DNA of 20,835 nt from CAYJLW01 sp964370965. GTDB taxonomy: Bacteria; Actinomycetota; Acidimicrobiia; UBA2766. The stretch is from contig CAYJLW010000073.1 in the NCBI GenBank assembly GCA_964370965.1, forward strand, positions 1-20,835, read 5' to 3'. The translations under genes were made by a program, and so were the position numbers. The first letter of the stretch is position 1. Each line of letters begins with the position of its first letter. Under the pieces are notes generated by a model, which was not told the origin of the DNA, made no database searches, and saw only the letters and a program-made list of their open reading frames with translations. This document shows, in pieces, positions 8,801 to 15,298 of the stretch.

Positions 8801-11800
8801 GGACCCCGGGATGCCGTCCGTGGCGCCGTCGCCGGTGCCGAACCAGGCGGCGCCCGCACCGGCCGCGACCTGCGCGACGGAGGCGTCGGTGGTGGTGAAC
8901 TCCGCCGCCAGGGCGGCGCCCACGGCGGCGAGCCCGCTGAAGCCGTACCCCGCCCGGTACCTGTGGAGGCCCCCTGGGAGGGTTTCGTCCCGGTAGGCGA
9001 CGTCGAGGTTCCGCGGGGTGGCGGCAAGGACGCCCCAGGCCTGCAACCTGGTGCGCTCCCCGCCCGGGTCGCCGACGACGACGTCGGCCGCCACCCCGAA
9101 GCGCCCGACGGGGTCCCACTCGGGGGAGTTCCGGTCGACGCCCACTTCGACGCTTCGGGTCCCGGCGTCTTCCCCGACGGCGAGCGCCGCCCCGGTGATG
9201 CCCGTGAGGACGGCATCGGCCGTCCAGGCCCCGGCGAGGTCCCCGGTGACCCGGGCGAAGTCGGTCGCCGCCGGGGTGGCCGGGTCGAAGTGCCCACCGG
9301 CGGTGGCGACGAGGGCGGCCGGGGCGGGCGAGTCGAAGCTCGTGGCGAACGGACGCGCAAGCGGGTGCGGCGCCGGGACGAGCGGGTCGTCCGCCCCGGC
9401 GGCGACGCCGAGGTCGAGGGCCGGGCAGTCGCTCTCGCGGCAGGCGTCGAAGGCGGCGCCGCCGCCGTCGACGTGCACCCGGGCGAACGCCGGCACCAGG
9501 GCGCGGAGGTGCGCCCAGAAGGGGCGGTCGCCGGCGTCGTGACGCCCGGCGACGTCGACCGCGACCGCGTTCGACGCCTCCCAGTCGAGGTCGAGGCCGT
9601 CCGCGGCGGGCTTCATGTCCAGCGTGGCCGATGACGGGACGCCGTCGGCGGCGCCGTCACCGGTACCCAGCCAGCCCGCCACCTCGGTCGTGGCGCCTCC
9701 CTCCGCGAGCGTCCCGGCGAATCCCGCCCCGATCGGCTGGGCGGCCTCCCAGTGCACCACGCTGCCGTCTGCGTGCTCCCCCACGGAGACGTCGATCGTG
9801 TCGGGCACGGCGCTGAAGACGCCGAAGAGGTCCCCGGTAGCGGCGCCCACGTCGACGCCGTCCATGGCGAAGCCGAGGGGACGTCCGCCCACGGTGTCGG
9901 CGTGGAGGCCGACGAACATCGGGGCCGGATCCCCGAGTGCCGGAACGCGGGAGTAGAAGCCCGCCGCCTCCACCCCCGCGATGCGCGCGCCTCCGGTCCA
10001 GTCGCCGCTCTGGGGATCGCCGGCGAGGCGGGCGAAGTCGTCCGCCGCGGGCGGGAAGTGATCGGCGGCGGTGGCCGTGAGCGCCCCCGGTGCGGCACCC
10101 AGCGTCCCCGGGAGGTCCTCCAGCAGGGCCCAGAACCCCGGCGCCCGCTGCCGCTGGCCCGCTGTCGCCTCGAGGTGCAGGGGGCTGCAGCCCCCGCTGT
10201 CACAGGTGTCGAAGCCGACCGCCACCCCGGACGCCGGGTCTCCGCCGCTGACCGGGTCGGACCGCCAGTTGACTTCGAGACGGGACGGCACCGCCGATCG
10301 CACATGGGCGAACGCGGACGTGGCGCCCGCCGTGCGGGCGGCGAGGCCGAGGTCGAGGTCGGCGGGCGTGGCGGCGCCCCAGACCACGCGACCCTCTGTG
10401 GTGCCCGACCCGAGGTCGTCGGTGCCGGTGTACAGGTACCCGCCGGCGGGCATGTCGGCCCAGCCGGCGACCTGGGCGTCGACCCCGACGGCCGTGAAGG
10501 ACGCCGCCAGCGCCGCCGGGGTGCCGGCGGTGAGGTCCCAGGCATAGCGTTGCGGGAGCACCGACACGGTGGCGACGTCGGGCCTGTCCGCCAGCACGGT
10601 CCACAGCTCGGTGCGACTCCCGTCGGCGCCGCGCAGGTCGGCCTCGACGCCGAGCTGGTCGCCGGCGCCGGCGGCGCTGCGCAGCGTGGCGTCCAGCCGG
10701 GCGCCGGTGCGGGTCACGGTCGCCTCTGCGACGTCGGCGACGCGACCCCCGGCGTGGAACGAGTCCACGTCGGCGTAGAGGTCGACGAAGCTCGCCGGGC
10801 CCGGGCCGAAGTGGGCGGCGGCGGTCGCCAGGATCTCGGCGGGCATGAAGTCGAACGCCGGGAAGGGCGCCAGGAGCGCCCCGTAGCCCGGAGGCGTCGT
10901 GGCGTCGGCGCCCACGGTGAAGTCGAGGGTGGCAGCCGTGCAGGCGTCCGGCGCCGGGCAGGTCGTGACGCCCCCGCCGCTGCCGTCGGCGGGCAGCGTG
11001 GCCCGCAGGTACGGGGGCACACTCCCTGCGGCGCGTCCCCAGGTGCCCTGCCCTGCTCCCGGGCTCCCGCTCCAGAAGCCGAGGTCGAAGGCGACGGCGT
11101 CCGCCGCCGTCCAGGTCGCCTCGATGCCAGTGGGCCCGGATGCGACGTCGAGGCGCCCGGCGGGGACGAGGCCGTCCGTGGCGCCGGCGCCGGTGCCGAT
11201 CCAGCCCGCTGCGTACGCCTCGGTGCCGCCGGGGCCCCCGGACGTGATGTGGGCGGCGAGCGCGGCGCCGGTGCGCGCTGGGGAGTCGAAGGCGACGGCG
11301 TCTCCGGCGGCGGCGAAGGTGAAGTCGGCGGGGGCGGCGGCGAGCACCCCCCAGGCCTGCACGGTGGTGGCGTCGGGCCCGGCGCCCGTGGCGACGTCGG
11401 CGGCGAGGCCGAGGGGCGCCCCGTCGTTGTCGACTGTGACGCCGAGGCCGCCGGTGGCGGCGTCGGGGCCGAAGGCGACCCGCCGCAGGGCGCCGAGGCG
11501 GCCCCCGGCGCGCCAGTCCCCCCCGACGGTGCCGGCGACGGCGACGTGGTCGGCGGCGGTGGGGGCGAAGTGGCCGGGGGCGCTGAGGAGGATCTCCGCC
11601 GGGGCGCCCCCGGCGTCCGGGACGGCCTCAAGGAGCGGCCAGTATCCGGTCGCCCGGGCGGTGTCGACGCCCCCGACCGCGTCGACGGCGGCGGCGGCGC
11701 AGTTGCCGGGCGTGGCGCAGGTCGTGGCGGCGAAGTCCCCGTCGCCCCAGGCCACCGACAGGTACTCGGCCACGGTGACGTCGACGTGGGCCCAGAGAGG

Positions 11801-14800
11801 GGCGGGGGCACCGACGGCGAGGGACGCCCCCATGTCGATGCGCGCCGGTCCGGACGCCGTGTACGTGACCGCGGCGGCGCCGACGTCCACGCTGAGGTCG
11901 GCGGGGACGTCCTCTACCCACCCGGCGGCGGCGAAGTCGAGGCCGGCCGCCGCGTCGGTGGCGTCGAGGGTGACGGCGGCGGTCACCGGGTCGGCGATCT
12001 GGAGGCGGGCGCCACCGCCGGCGCCGAAGGTGAGGTCGAAGGTGTCGGGGACGTGGTCGAGCACGATCCACGCCCGCGCTGCCCGGGCACCGCCGTCGCG
12101 CACGGTGGCGAGGACGCCGAACTCGGGGGCGCCGCTCGTGTCCACGTGCAGGGCGACGGCGTCGGGCGCCGCGGTGTAGGTGGCGGACTCCGTGCCCGGC
12201 AGGTTGGCGTCGACGGTGAACTGCCCGGTGGCGACGTCGCCGTCGAGGATCACCCACTTGTCGACGCCGGCCGGGTCGAAGCGGCCCGCCTGCGTGGCGG
12301 CGATCTCGGCGGGTACGACCTCGGGCCAGGCCCCGGCGTCGAAGGCGAGCAGCAGGGGCCAGTACCCCACGGTGCCTGCCGGCTCCACGCCCCCCCGCAG
12401 GCGGGCGGAGAACGGGCTGCAGTCCCCGGGCGCCCGGCAGGTGTCCACCGTCACCGAGCCCGCCCCGGAGTCGGCGACGAGGGCGAGGAAGCCTGGGACG
12501 TCGCCCTGCAGGTGGCCGTAGAGGACGTCGCCGCCGACCTCCACGGACGCCCCCACGTCGAGGCCCATGGGGGCGGCGGCGTCGAAGGTGTAGCGGGCCA
12601 CCCCGGCGTTCTCCCCCCAGGACGCCGACACGGCGGCGGGGACGTCGTCGATCCACCCTGCGGCGGCGGCAGTCATGTCCCCGGTGGTGACGTCGGTGGT
12701 GAAAGCGACGTCCGGCGTGCCCGTGAGGCCGTAGGCGACCCCGCCGGCGGGTGTGTAGCGGACGTCGACGCCCGCCGGGAGGGCGTCGAGGACGGCCCAC
12801 GCCGACGCCGACATGCCGGTCGTGGCGACTTCGCCGCTCAGCCCCACGCGTCCGGTGGCGTCGGTTTCGGCATGCACCCGCATCGCGCCGGCGGCCTCGG
12901 CGGCGAACGACACCCGCTGCACGCCGGGCAGGTGTGCGGCGCCGCTCCAGACCCCGGCGGCGGCGTCGCCGCTCGCGGTGAGGAAGCGGTCGACGCCGGC
13001 CGTCGTGAAGTGGTCCGCCTCGGTGGCGGCGATCTCCGGCGCCCGCTCCCCGGGGAAGGTTCCGAACGGCACCGCCAGCGGCGTCGCGTCGACCGGCCGG
13101 GCCGGGTCGACTCCACCCACCGCCTGCACGTCGACGGGCCCGCAGACCCCGGCGTCGCAGGTGTCGGCCTCGAAGCGGGAGGCGTCGTCGGCCCAGGAGA
13201 CCGCCAGGCCGGCCGGCACGGTGGCCGCAGCGTGCGCCCAGACCGTGGGCGCCGCACCGAGGCGGGCGGCGACGCCGAGGTCCGCCGCCGCCGCCGCAGA
13301 TGCGCGCCAACGCACGGCGGAGTCGGCGGGCCCGTTGTCCAGGGCCATCTCCAGCGCGGCCGTGCCGGGAACGACGATCGTGCCCAGCGCCCGGGCGTCG
13401 ATGCCGGGGCCGGTGCGGGCGACGGACGTGCGGGCGGTCAAGGCCGTCCCGAGGTCGTAGGCGACCGACACGGGGTCGCCGTCGGCGGCCACGTCCGCGC
13501 TGTCGAGGGCGACCTGGGCGTGGGCGGGGAGGGCGTCGAGGACGGTGGCGGCGTCGGTGGCCGGCCCGCCGGCACCGCCGCCGTCGGTGTAGCGCAGGGC
13601 GAACGCTCCGGGGAACACGCCGTCGACAGTGGCGCCCATGCCGCCGGTGAGGTCGAGGCCGACGTGGCGGAGGCCGCGGAGCTCGGCGGCGAGGGACCAC
13701 GAGTCGCCGTCGACGTCCATGCGCGCCCAGGACGCCGGGTGGGGCGCGGCGAGCTCGGGTGGGACGACGCCCAGGGAGCTGAACTCGGCGGGGTACACGC
13801 CTCCCACCGGGGCGGGGACGCGGCTCCCGGCCGCCACGCGGACGTCGCCGATCACGCCGGCGGCGGCGCTGCACTCGGCGCTCCCCCACGCCCCCGGGCA
13901 GGCGCGGGCGTCGATGCGGTCGAGGTCGCGCACGAAGTCGATGTAGCCGTCCCCGTCGACGTCATAGCCCCGGGGCGCTCCGGTGACGTCGACGGCGAGG
14001 GTGGGCGGCAGCACCGCCTCGGCGGCGATGTAGGTCTCCTCGTGGCCGGGCGCTTCGGGGTTGGTCATGGCGACGACGGCGCGCAGGGACGGCTCCGCGT
14101 CGGGGCTGTGCGTGAACGTGAAGCGGTCGGTGGGGAAGTCCCGGTAGCCGTCGAGGTTGTAGTCGCCGCTGTCGGGTGTGCCGTCGCCGTCGACGTCGGC
14201 GTCGTGCTGGGAGAGGCTCGCCCGTAGGCGCTGCGCCGGGTCGCGTTCGGAGAGGGACATGTCCATGTAGTCCCGCTCCGCCGGGTCGCTGAGGACGACA
14301 CGGGCGCTCAGGGCGGTGGGAACGCCGCCGCCGGATGGTGCCCGGTGGCCTACGACGACGTCGGCGCGGAGGCCGTCGACGGCCGTGCAGGAGCGGGCGT
14401 GGGCGACGACCGCGCTGTCGCCCGGGAAGCCGATGTGGGCTGCGTCCGCGGCGGCGTCGTAGCCGAGGGAGACCTCCTTCACCTGGGGCATGCGGAACCC
14501 GGCGCGGAGGCTGTCCCACGGGGTGATCGCCCCGGAGGCGTCCCGGGACTGCATGGCGAGGCCGATGTGGGGCGAGGATGCGTCGAGGAACGCCCCCACC
14601 TCGAAGTGGTGCGGCCAGGCCGGTCGCGTGCGGGGCGCGCCGGCTCCGGAGGAGTCCAGCCAGAAGCCGTACGTCTGGAACTGGGGGCTGCCGGGCGCGG
14701 GCAGGATCTTGCGGATGTTCACGTCCAGCTCAATGCGCCCCGCTGGGACGGGGGTGGAACCGGGGAGGTCGGCGCCGATGAGGCCCACCGCCACGTACAT

Positions 14801-15298
14801 CTTTCGGAACGACTCGACGAACGGGGGCGGCGACGCCGTCCACGGGTAGGCGACGCCGAACTCCTCGGCCAGGATGGTGCCGGCGACGGTCTGCTCCAGC
14901 GCCTCGGCGGCGCTGTAGTTCCAGAGGAGTCGGAAGCTCTCGAACTTCAGGCTCCAGAAGGCCTTCAGGCGGAGGCGCACCCAGGCGTCGCCCACCCCGT
15001 CGCCGCTGGCATCCACGAGGAAGTCGACGCCGCCGATCGCCCAGTTCGTGAAGCGCGCCCCTACGACCTGCAGGGGCACGGCGGCGCCGCCGTCCTCGGG
15101 ATGCACGACGGCGGTGACGTTCGAGCCCACGATCGTCACCAGCGAGTCGGCGCCGGAACCGGAGGGGGGTAGCCGGCAGTAGAAGTTCGGCAGCGCCGCC
15201 GCCTGGGGCGACTGCCAGAGCAGGACGGCCGCGAGCACGGCGGCACCGAAGCCGAGAGCGCGGGCGCCGAGACAGGTGCGTGCCGGGGCGGTGCTCAT
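2879..15298 (-). CDS. Giant secreted repeat protein (4,139 residues), family not recognised
   Basis: An uninterrupted 12.4-kb gene. The N-terminus is a signal peptide (LGFGAAVLAAVLLW, then SPQAAA and mature LPNFYC). Acidic Gly-Asp loops of calcium-binding type follow (DASGDGVGD, DVDGDGTPDSGDYNLDG, GYDVDGDGYID). From about 13700 to 6400 the protein is built of about nine diverged units of 240-340 residues, each with a two-cysteine motif like TCxxPGxC, then GYWPLL, PAEIxAT..HF, AWxVLxxLP, AAGWxxDVPA and a VPxxLxVxW strand. The last third is non-repetitive, contains another DTDGDGDAD loop and scattered cysteines, and ends VVDGPQVTVAEAP with no sorting motif or membrane helix. The ATG at 15298 was chosen over 15367 because AGGGAGG lies 9 bases upstream, the signal peptide begins there, and ATGA overlaps the stop of the propeller gene. 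The spaced cysteines suggest disulfides and an extracellular structural or adhesive role; no enzymatic motif was recognised. Confidence 0.9.
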   Translation of the reverse strand: MSTAPARTCLGARALGFGAAVLAAVLLWQSPQAAALPNFYCRLPPSGSGADSLVTIVGSNVTAVVHPEDGGAAVPLQVVGARFTNWAIGGVDFLVDASGDGVGDAWVRLRLKAFWSLKFESFRLLWNYSAAEALEQTVAGTILAEEFGVAYPWTASPPPFVESFRKMYVAVGLIGADLPGSTPVPAGRIELDVNIRKILPAPGSPQFQTYGFWLDSSGAGAPRTRPAWPHHFEVGAFLDASSPHIGLAMQSRDASGAITPWDSLRAGFRMPQVKEVSLGYDAAADAAHIGFPGDSAVVAHARSCTAVDGLRADVVVGHRAPSGGGVPTALSARVVLSDPAERDYMDMSLSERDPAQRLRASLSQHDADVDGDGTPDSGDYNLDGYRDFPTDRFTFTHSPDAEPSLRAVVAMTNPEAPGHEETYIAAEAVLPPTLAVDVTGAPRGYDVDGDGYIDFVRDLDRIDARACPGAWGSAECSAAAGVIGDVRVAAGSRVPAPVGGVYPAEFSSLGVVPPELAAPHPASWARMDVDGDSWSLAAELRGLRHVGLDLTGGMGATVDGVFPGAFALRYTDGGGAGGPATDAATVLDALPAHAQVALDSADVAADGDPVSVAYDLGTALTARTSVARTGPGIDARALGTIVVPGTAALEMALDNGPADSAVRWRASAAAAADLGVAARLGAAPTVWAHAAATVPAGLAVSWADDASRFEADTCDAGVCGPVDVQAVGGVDPARPVDATPLAVPFGTFPGERAPEIAATEADHFTTAGVDRFLTASGDAAAGVWSGAAHLPGVQRVSFAAEAAGAMRVHAETDATGRVGLSGEVATTGMSASAWAVLDALPAGVDVRYTPAGGVAYGLTGTPDVAFTTDVTTGDMTAAAAGWIDDVPAAVSASWGENAGVARYTFDAAAPMGLDVGASVEVGGDVLYGHLQGDVPGFLALVADSGAGSVTVDTCRAPGDCSPFSARLRGGVEPAGTVGYWPLLLAFDAGAWPEVVPAEIAATQAGRFDPAGVDKWVILDGDVATGQFTVDANLPGTESATYTAAPDAVALHVDTSGAPEFGVLATVRDGGARAARAWIVLDHVPDTFDLTFGAGGGARLQIADPVTAAVTLDATDAAAGLDFAAAGWVEDVPADLSVDVGAAAVTYTASGPARIDMGASLAVGAPAPLWAHVDVTVAEYLSVAWGDGDFAATTCATPGNCAAAAVDAVGGVDTARATGYWPLLEAVPDAGGAPAEILLSAPGHFAPTAADHVAVAGTVGGDWRAGGRLGALRRVAFGPDAATGGLGVTVDNDGAPLGLAADVATGAGPDATTVQAWGVLAAAPADFTFAAAGDAVAFDSPARTGAALAAHITSGGPGGTEAYAAGWIGTGAGATDGLVPAGRLDVASGPTGIEATWTAADAVAFDLGFWSGSPGAGQGTWGRAAGSVPPYLRATLPADGSGGGVTTCPAPDACTAATLDFTVGADATTPPGYGALLAPFPAFDFMPAEILATAAAHFGPGPASFVDLYADVDSFHAGGRVADVAEATVTRTGARLDATLRSAAGAGDQLGVEADLRGADGSRTELWTVLADRPDVATVSVLPQRYAWDLTAGTPAALAASFTAVGVDAQVAGWADMPAGGYLYTGTDDLGSGTTEGRVVWGAATPADLDLGLAARTAGATSAFAHVRSAVPSRLEVNWRSDPVSGGDPASGVAVGFDTCDSGGCSPLHLEATAGQRQRAPGFWALLEDLPGTLGAAPGALTATAADHFPPAADDFARLAGDPQSGDWTGGARIAGVEAAGFYSRVPALGDPAPMFVGLHADTVGGRPLGFAMDGVDVGAATGDLFGVFSAVPDTIDVSVGEHADGSVVHWEAAQPIGAGFAGTLAEGGATTEVAGWLGTGDGAADGVPSSATLDMKPAADGLDLDWEASNAVAVDVAGRHDAGDRPFWAHLRALVPAFARVHVDGGGAAFDACRESDCPALDLGVAAGADDPLVPAPHPLARPFATSFDSPAPAALVATAGGHFDPATPAATDFARVTGDLAGAWTADAVLTGITGAALAVGEDAGTRSVEVGVDRNSPEWDPVGRFGVAADVVVGDPGGERTRLQAWGVLAATPRNLDVAYRDETLPGGLHRYRAGYGFSGLAAVGAALAAEFTTTDASVAQVAAGAGAAWFGTGDGATDGIPGSLDVVYDESGADDPAVAVAEYTAPGATRVDAGFSFQAGEASTSPIAYGRLVATIPGHVRVHYPQGDGPGAEETSGVRVVACTPAEVLAGCEAFALDALAGFGPPEVLGAGRDTVGYWPLSEEVHPPRPVPAALAGAAPAGMPARHVSVTADAACAPAHPAPCLPADVSEWGGRVDVSLPPLDEVAYVAETTEPGGDPSLRSTRHEVSARLRDQADPDPFAVDVVVNDMSDTAAPLALDAYAVAADLPPTPSLGFTQGEGRADFDWDLGAPLDAGVVATVAYLTDPGGGAGLQRPKAALAATATLPASGVVEYRAVGGGAADLTAMNALHWGAASATPVRVGVSYADLPAAAYSDPAAVVAAEKDQVAFARLETAVPRELNAVFVQGRADAAAAWDVSSAVAATCTATAPIDAWLPLGLPAVDGNDCDDVTVEALGGGVFARELFRVLPYPAGTVLPEATEPVGYWPLEIPALGPGPAPAALAETQGRHFPLPTPDAVAHVAAATMHKRLGGAVPETEAVTATAVHAHVPGLRSFRVLGTGPGARRATLGLAADLTPFVVSADTVRFRPDADPTAPLPLLHDRAWAALDVLPAAAPGIDLAAAQESDDTGEVLSDFVLGWDFGGLRPALGMHYDRAVEPANVAALLAEFPDPDPADDVPVPRDRPDYSFVQAAAWAGSEGEDPLPSAGSLKAETLTVGSAPIAAALRWDSPATETVAVEAAFSQTSIEDEAAAWWLEGRTQFTFPSHADVLWVSDPSGAGSRLDLSACRDPAACTESERLQGPRFAGRYSRHADRGDRRPPLAAYPALPVAPTHDLMPAVAPPDFDAPKGFVHAVDYNDPQGSVHNGTDRRRVWGAAASLPSVSAVSLERRRRAAAGVAMDTTQVCADTEFLDPRFDAFVFSGTPSGISLDAAPQLYADVHVTRTDTAGVPTPGPVGFSVGLNVPVTDTDGDGDADRALFDYGSVQAESLRAAAAAGGGRSGDYAPLAEYALRGCHPDTLLDPERPALADAPPLLAGDHELHVTGIVRQGTLGDGAQRGLNVTAEKARHDMDTDLFDFGSTPGAPVVYRPLPTGRPGGVDVAVLTEDYAGTESGLQAALNWRVPRYGVVAQPVVATCGEGSQRAVAAVVTGLWPHCGGELLKAPYDDEVREVLSAWLDFSPPVQAEAGLGELSLTLVGDAPQAGEGNGAPDVGDGRNTVRHVFVDRVPNQVRADLSTTARERDNRLDLHADVHQQAGATAGLGKVMFRGWDELTAVPVSLVPTPANGWPVPAPGLTHSRNSDDVPQHLFVLTNVPSDVALDARLSLGTPKDTSPAASFANLPGDQRCFQGTPKAFPVSYHAGDQIHVGDVEHGVVGPTVHATETITGSEMAAPVAAVDAWATDVAPRGPESARPMYVHGSIDLAGDVRAVDFALGLHGTRRHDSSILGGVAGYDGATGDLVVPVNLRATGAGGAPAPFDGSLRVLVPNLVVPVHVAPPALPYVPFDLYRADICFDVDLPVDLAWTDVSDLSLLSNSARLQMEQEGPGTTTLRFRERVYREGATYAPDALPDGETPGVYHHAAWTRLMVPQPDLSAPSLLSRLGLAATALKRATNRAHLYQRRVNSYAPIGWVEAGTVFHTPFKIPGVMSLALPAAPTSADPPADGTPIETGGSGPDSRDVAVNPVMSPDTYGDMSTTIRGELWQTIWGFATRHSGHYDVPAPAAADVAATPVAGTGAAHQTFTTRPATVTNAVLPALDRVADEHEVGTLGDGTRLLARTVFGRNGTVELWLVGEYPGAGAPVARFAKLVAAGKGCFGTQEPKGVRLEFEFGFGQDETTGTFQVDLRRASFQTGTGEDAASWTPSSGWQTMRGLWSGDGTYDIAEQGPNPPLVGDVSGDMGYLVGSSLAFSAAVPLRTGEDVVFDVPNPGGALDGLACHLLPGDGRRIDVAAFGDQPPLRYRRAGPYEPLVVCYVVNSKGAGVVVDGPQVTVAEAP
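6484..13170 (-). repeat. Protein-level repeats: about nine units marked by a Cys-pair motif
   Basis: The Cys-pair motif occurs near 13155 (TCDAGVC), 12430 (TCRAPGDC), 11715 (TCATPGNC), 10950 (TCPAPDAC), 10197 (TCDSGGC), 9435 (ACRESDC), 8550 (ACTPAEVLAGC), 7560 (TC...NDC, widely spaced) and 6498 (ACRDPAAC). Spacing is about 720-765 bases for the first five intervals and widens to about 880-1,050 bases in the later ones. The DNA itself is not obviously repetitive, so the duplications are old. Counts are by eye. Confidence 0.75.
13916..14204 (-). other. Calcium-loop-like DxDGDG segments in the giant protein
   Basis: Two Asp/Gly-rich loops, one encoding DVDGDGTPDSGDYNLDG (about 14140-14204) and one encoding DVDGDGYIDF (about 13930-13970), have the oxygen-ligand spacing of EF-hand/dockerin or thrombospondin-type-3 loops. 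Similar loops occur near 15000 (DASGDGVGD) and 5955 (DTDGDGDAD). Calcium binding is inferred. Confidence 0.5.
15295..15298 (-). other. ATGA stop/start overlap coupling the propeller and giant genes
   Basis: On the minus strand the TGA of the propeller gene (15297-15295) shares two bases with the ATG of the giant gene (15298-15296). AGGGAGG at 15308-15314 lies within the end of the upstream gene. This is the standard layout for translational coupling. Confidence 0.85.

Noticed and set aside
6484..13170. Possible CRISPR-like or DNA tandem array
   Set aside because: The periodicity is at protein level with diverged DNA; there are no short identical repeats with unique spacers.
9752..14227. 1,491-residue plus-strand open frame
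   Set aside because: Antisense to the repeat region of the giant gene, with a biased Gly/Val/Arg/His composition and no domain; a shadow frame.
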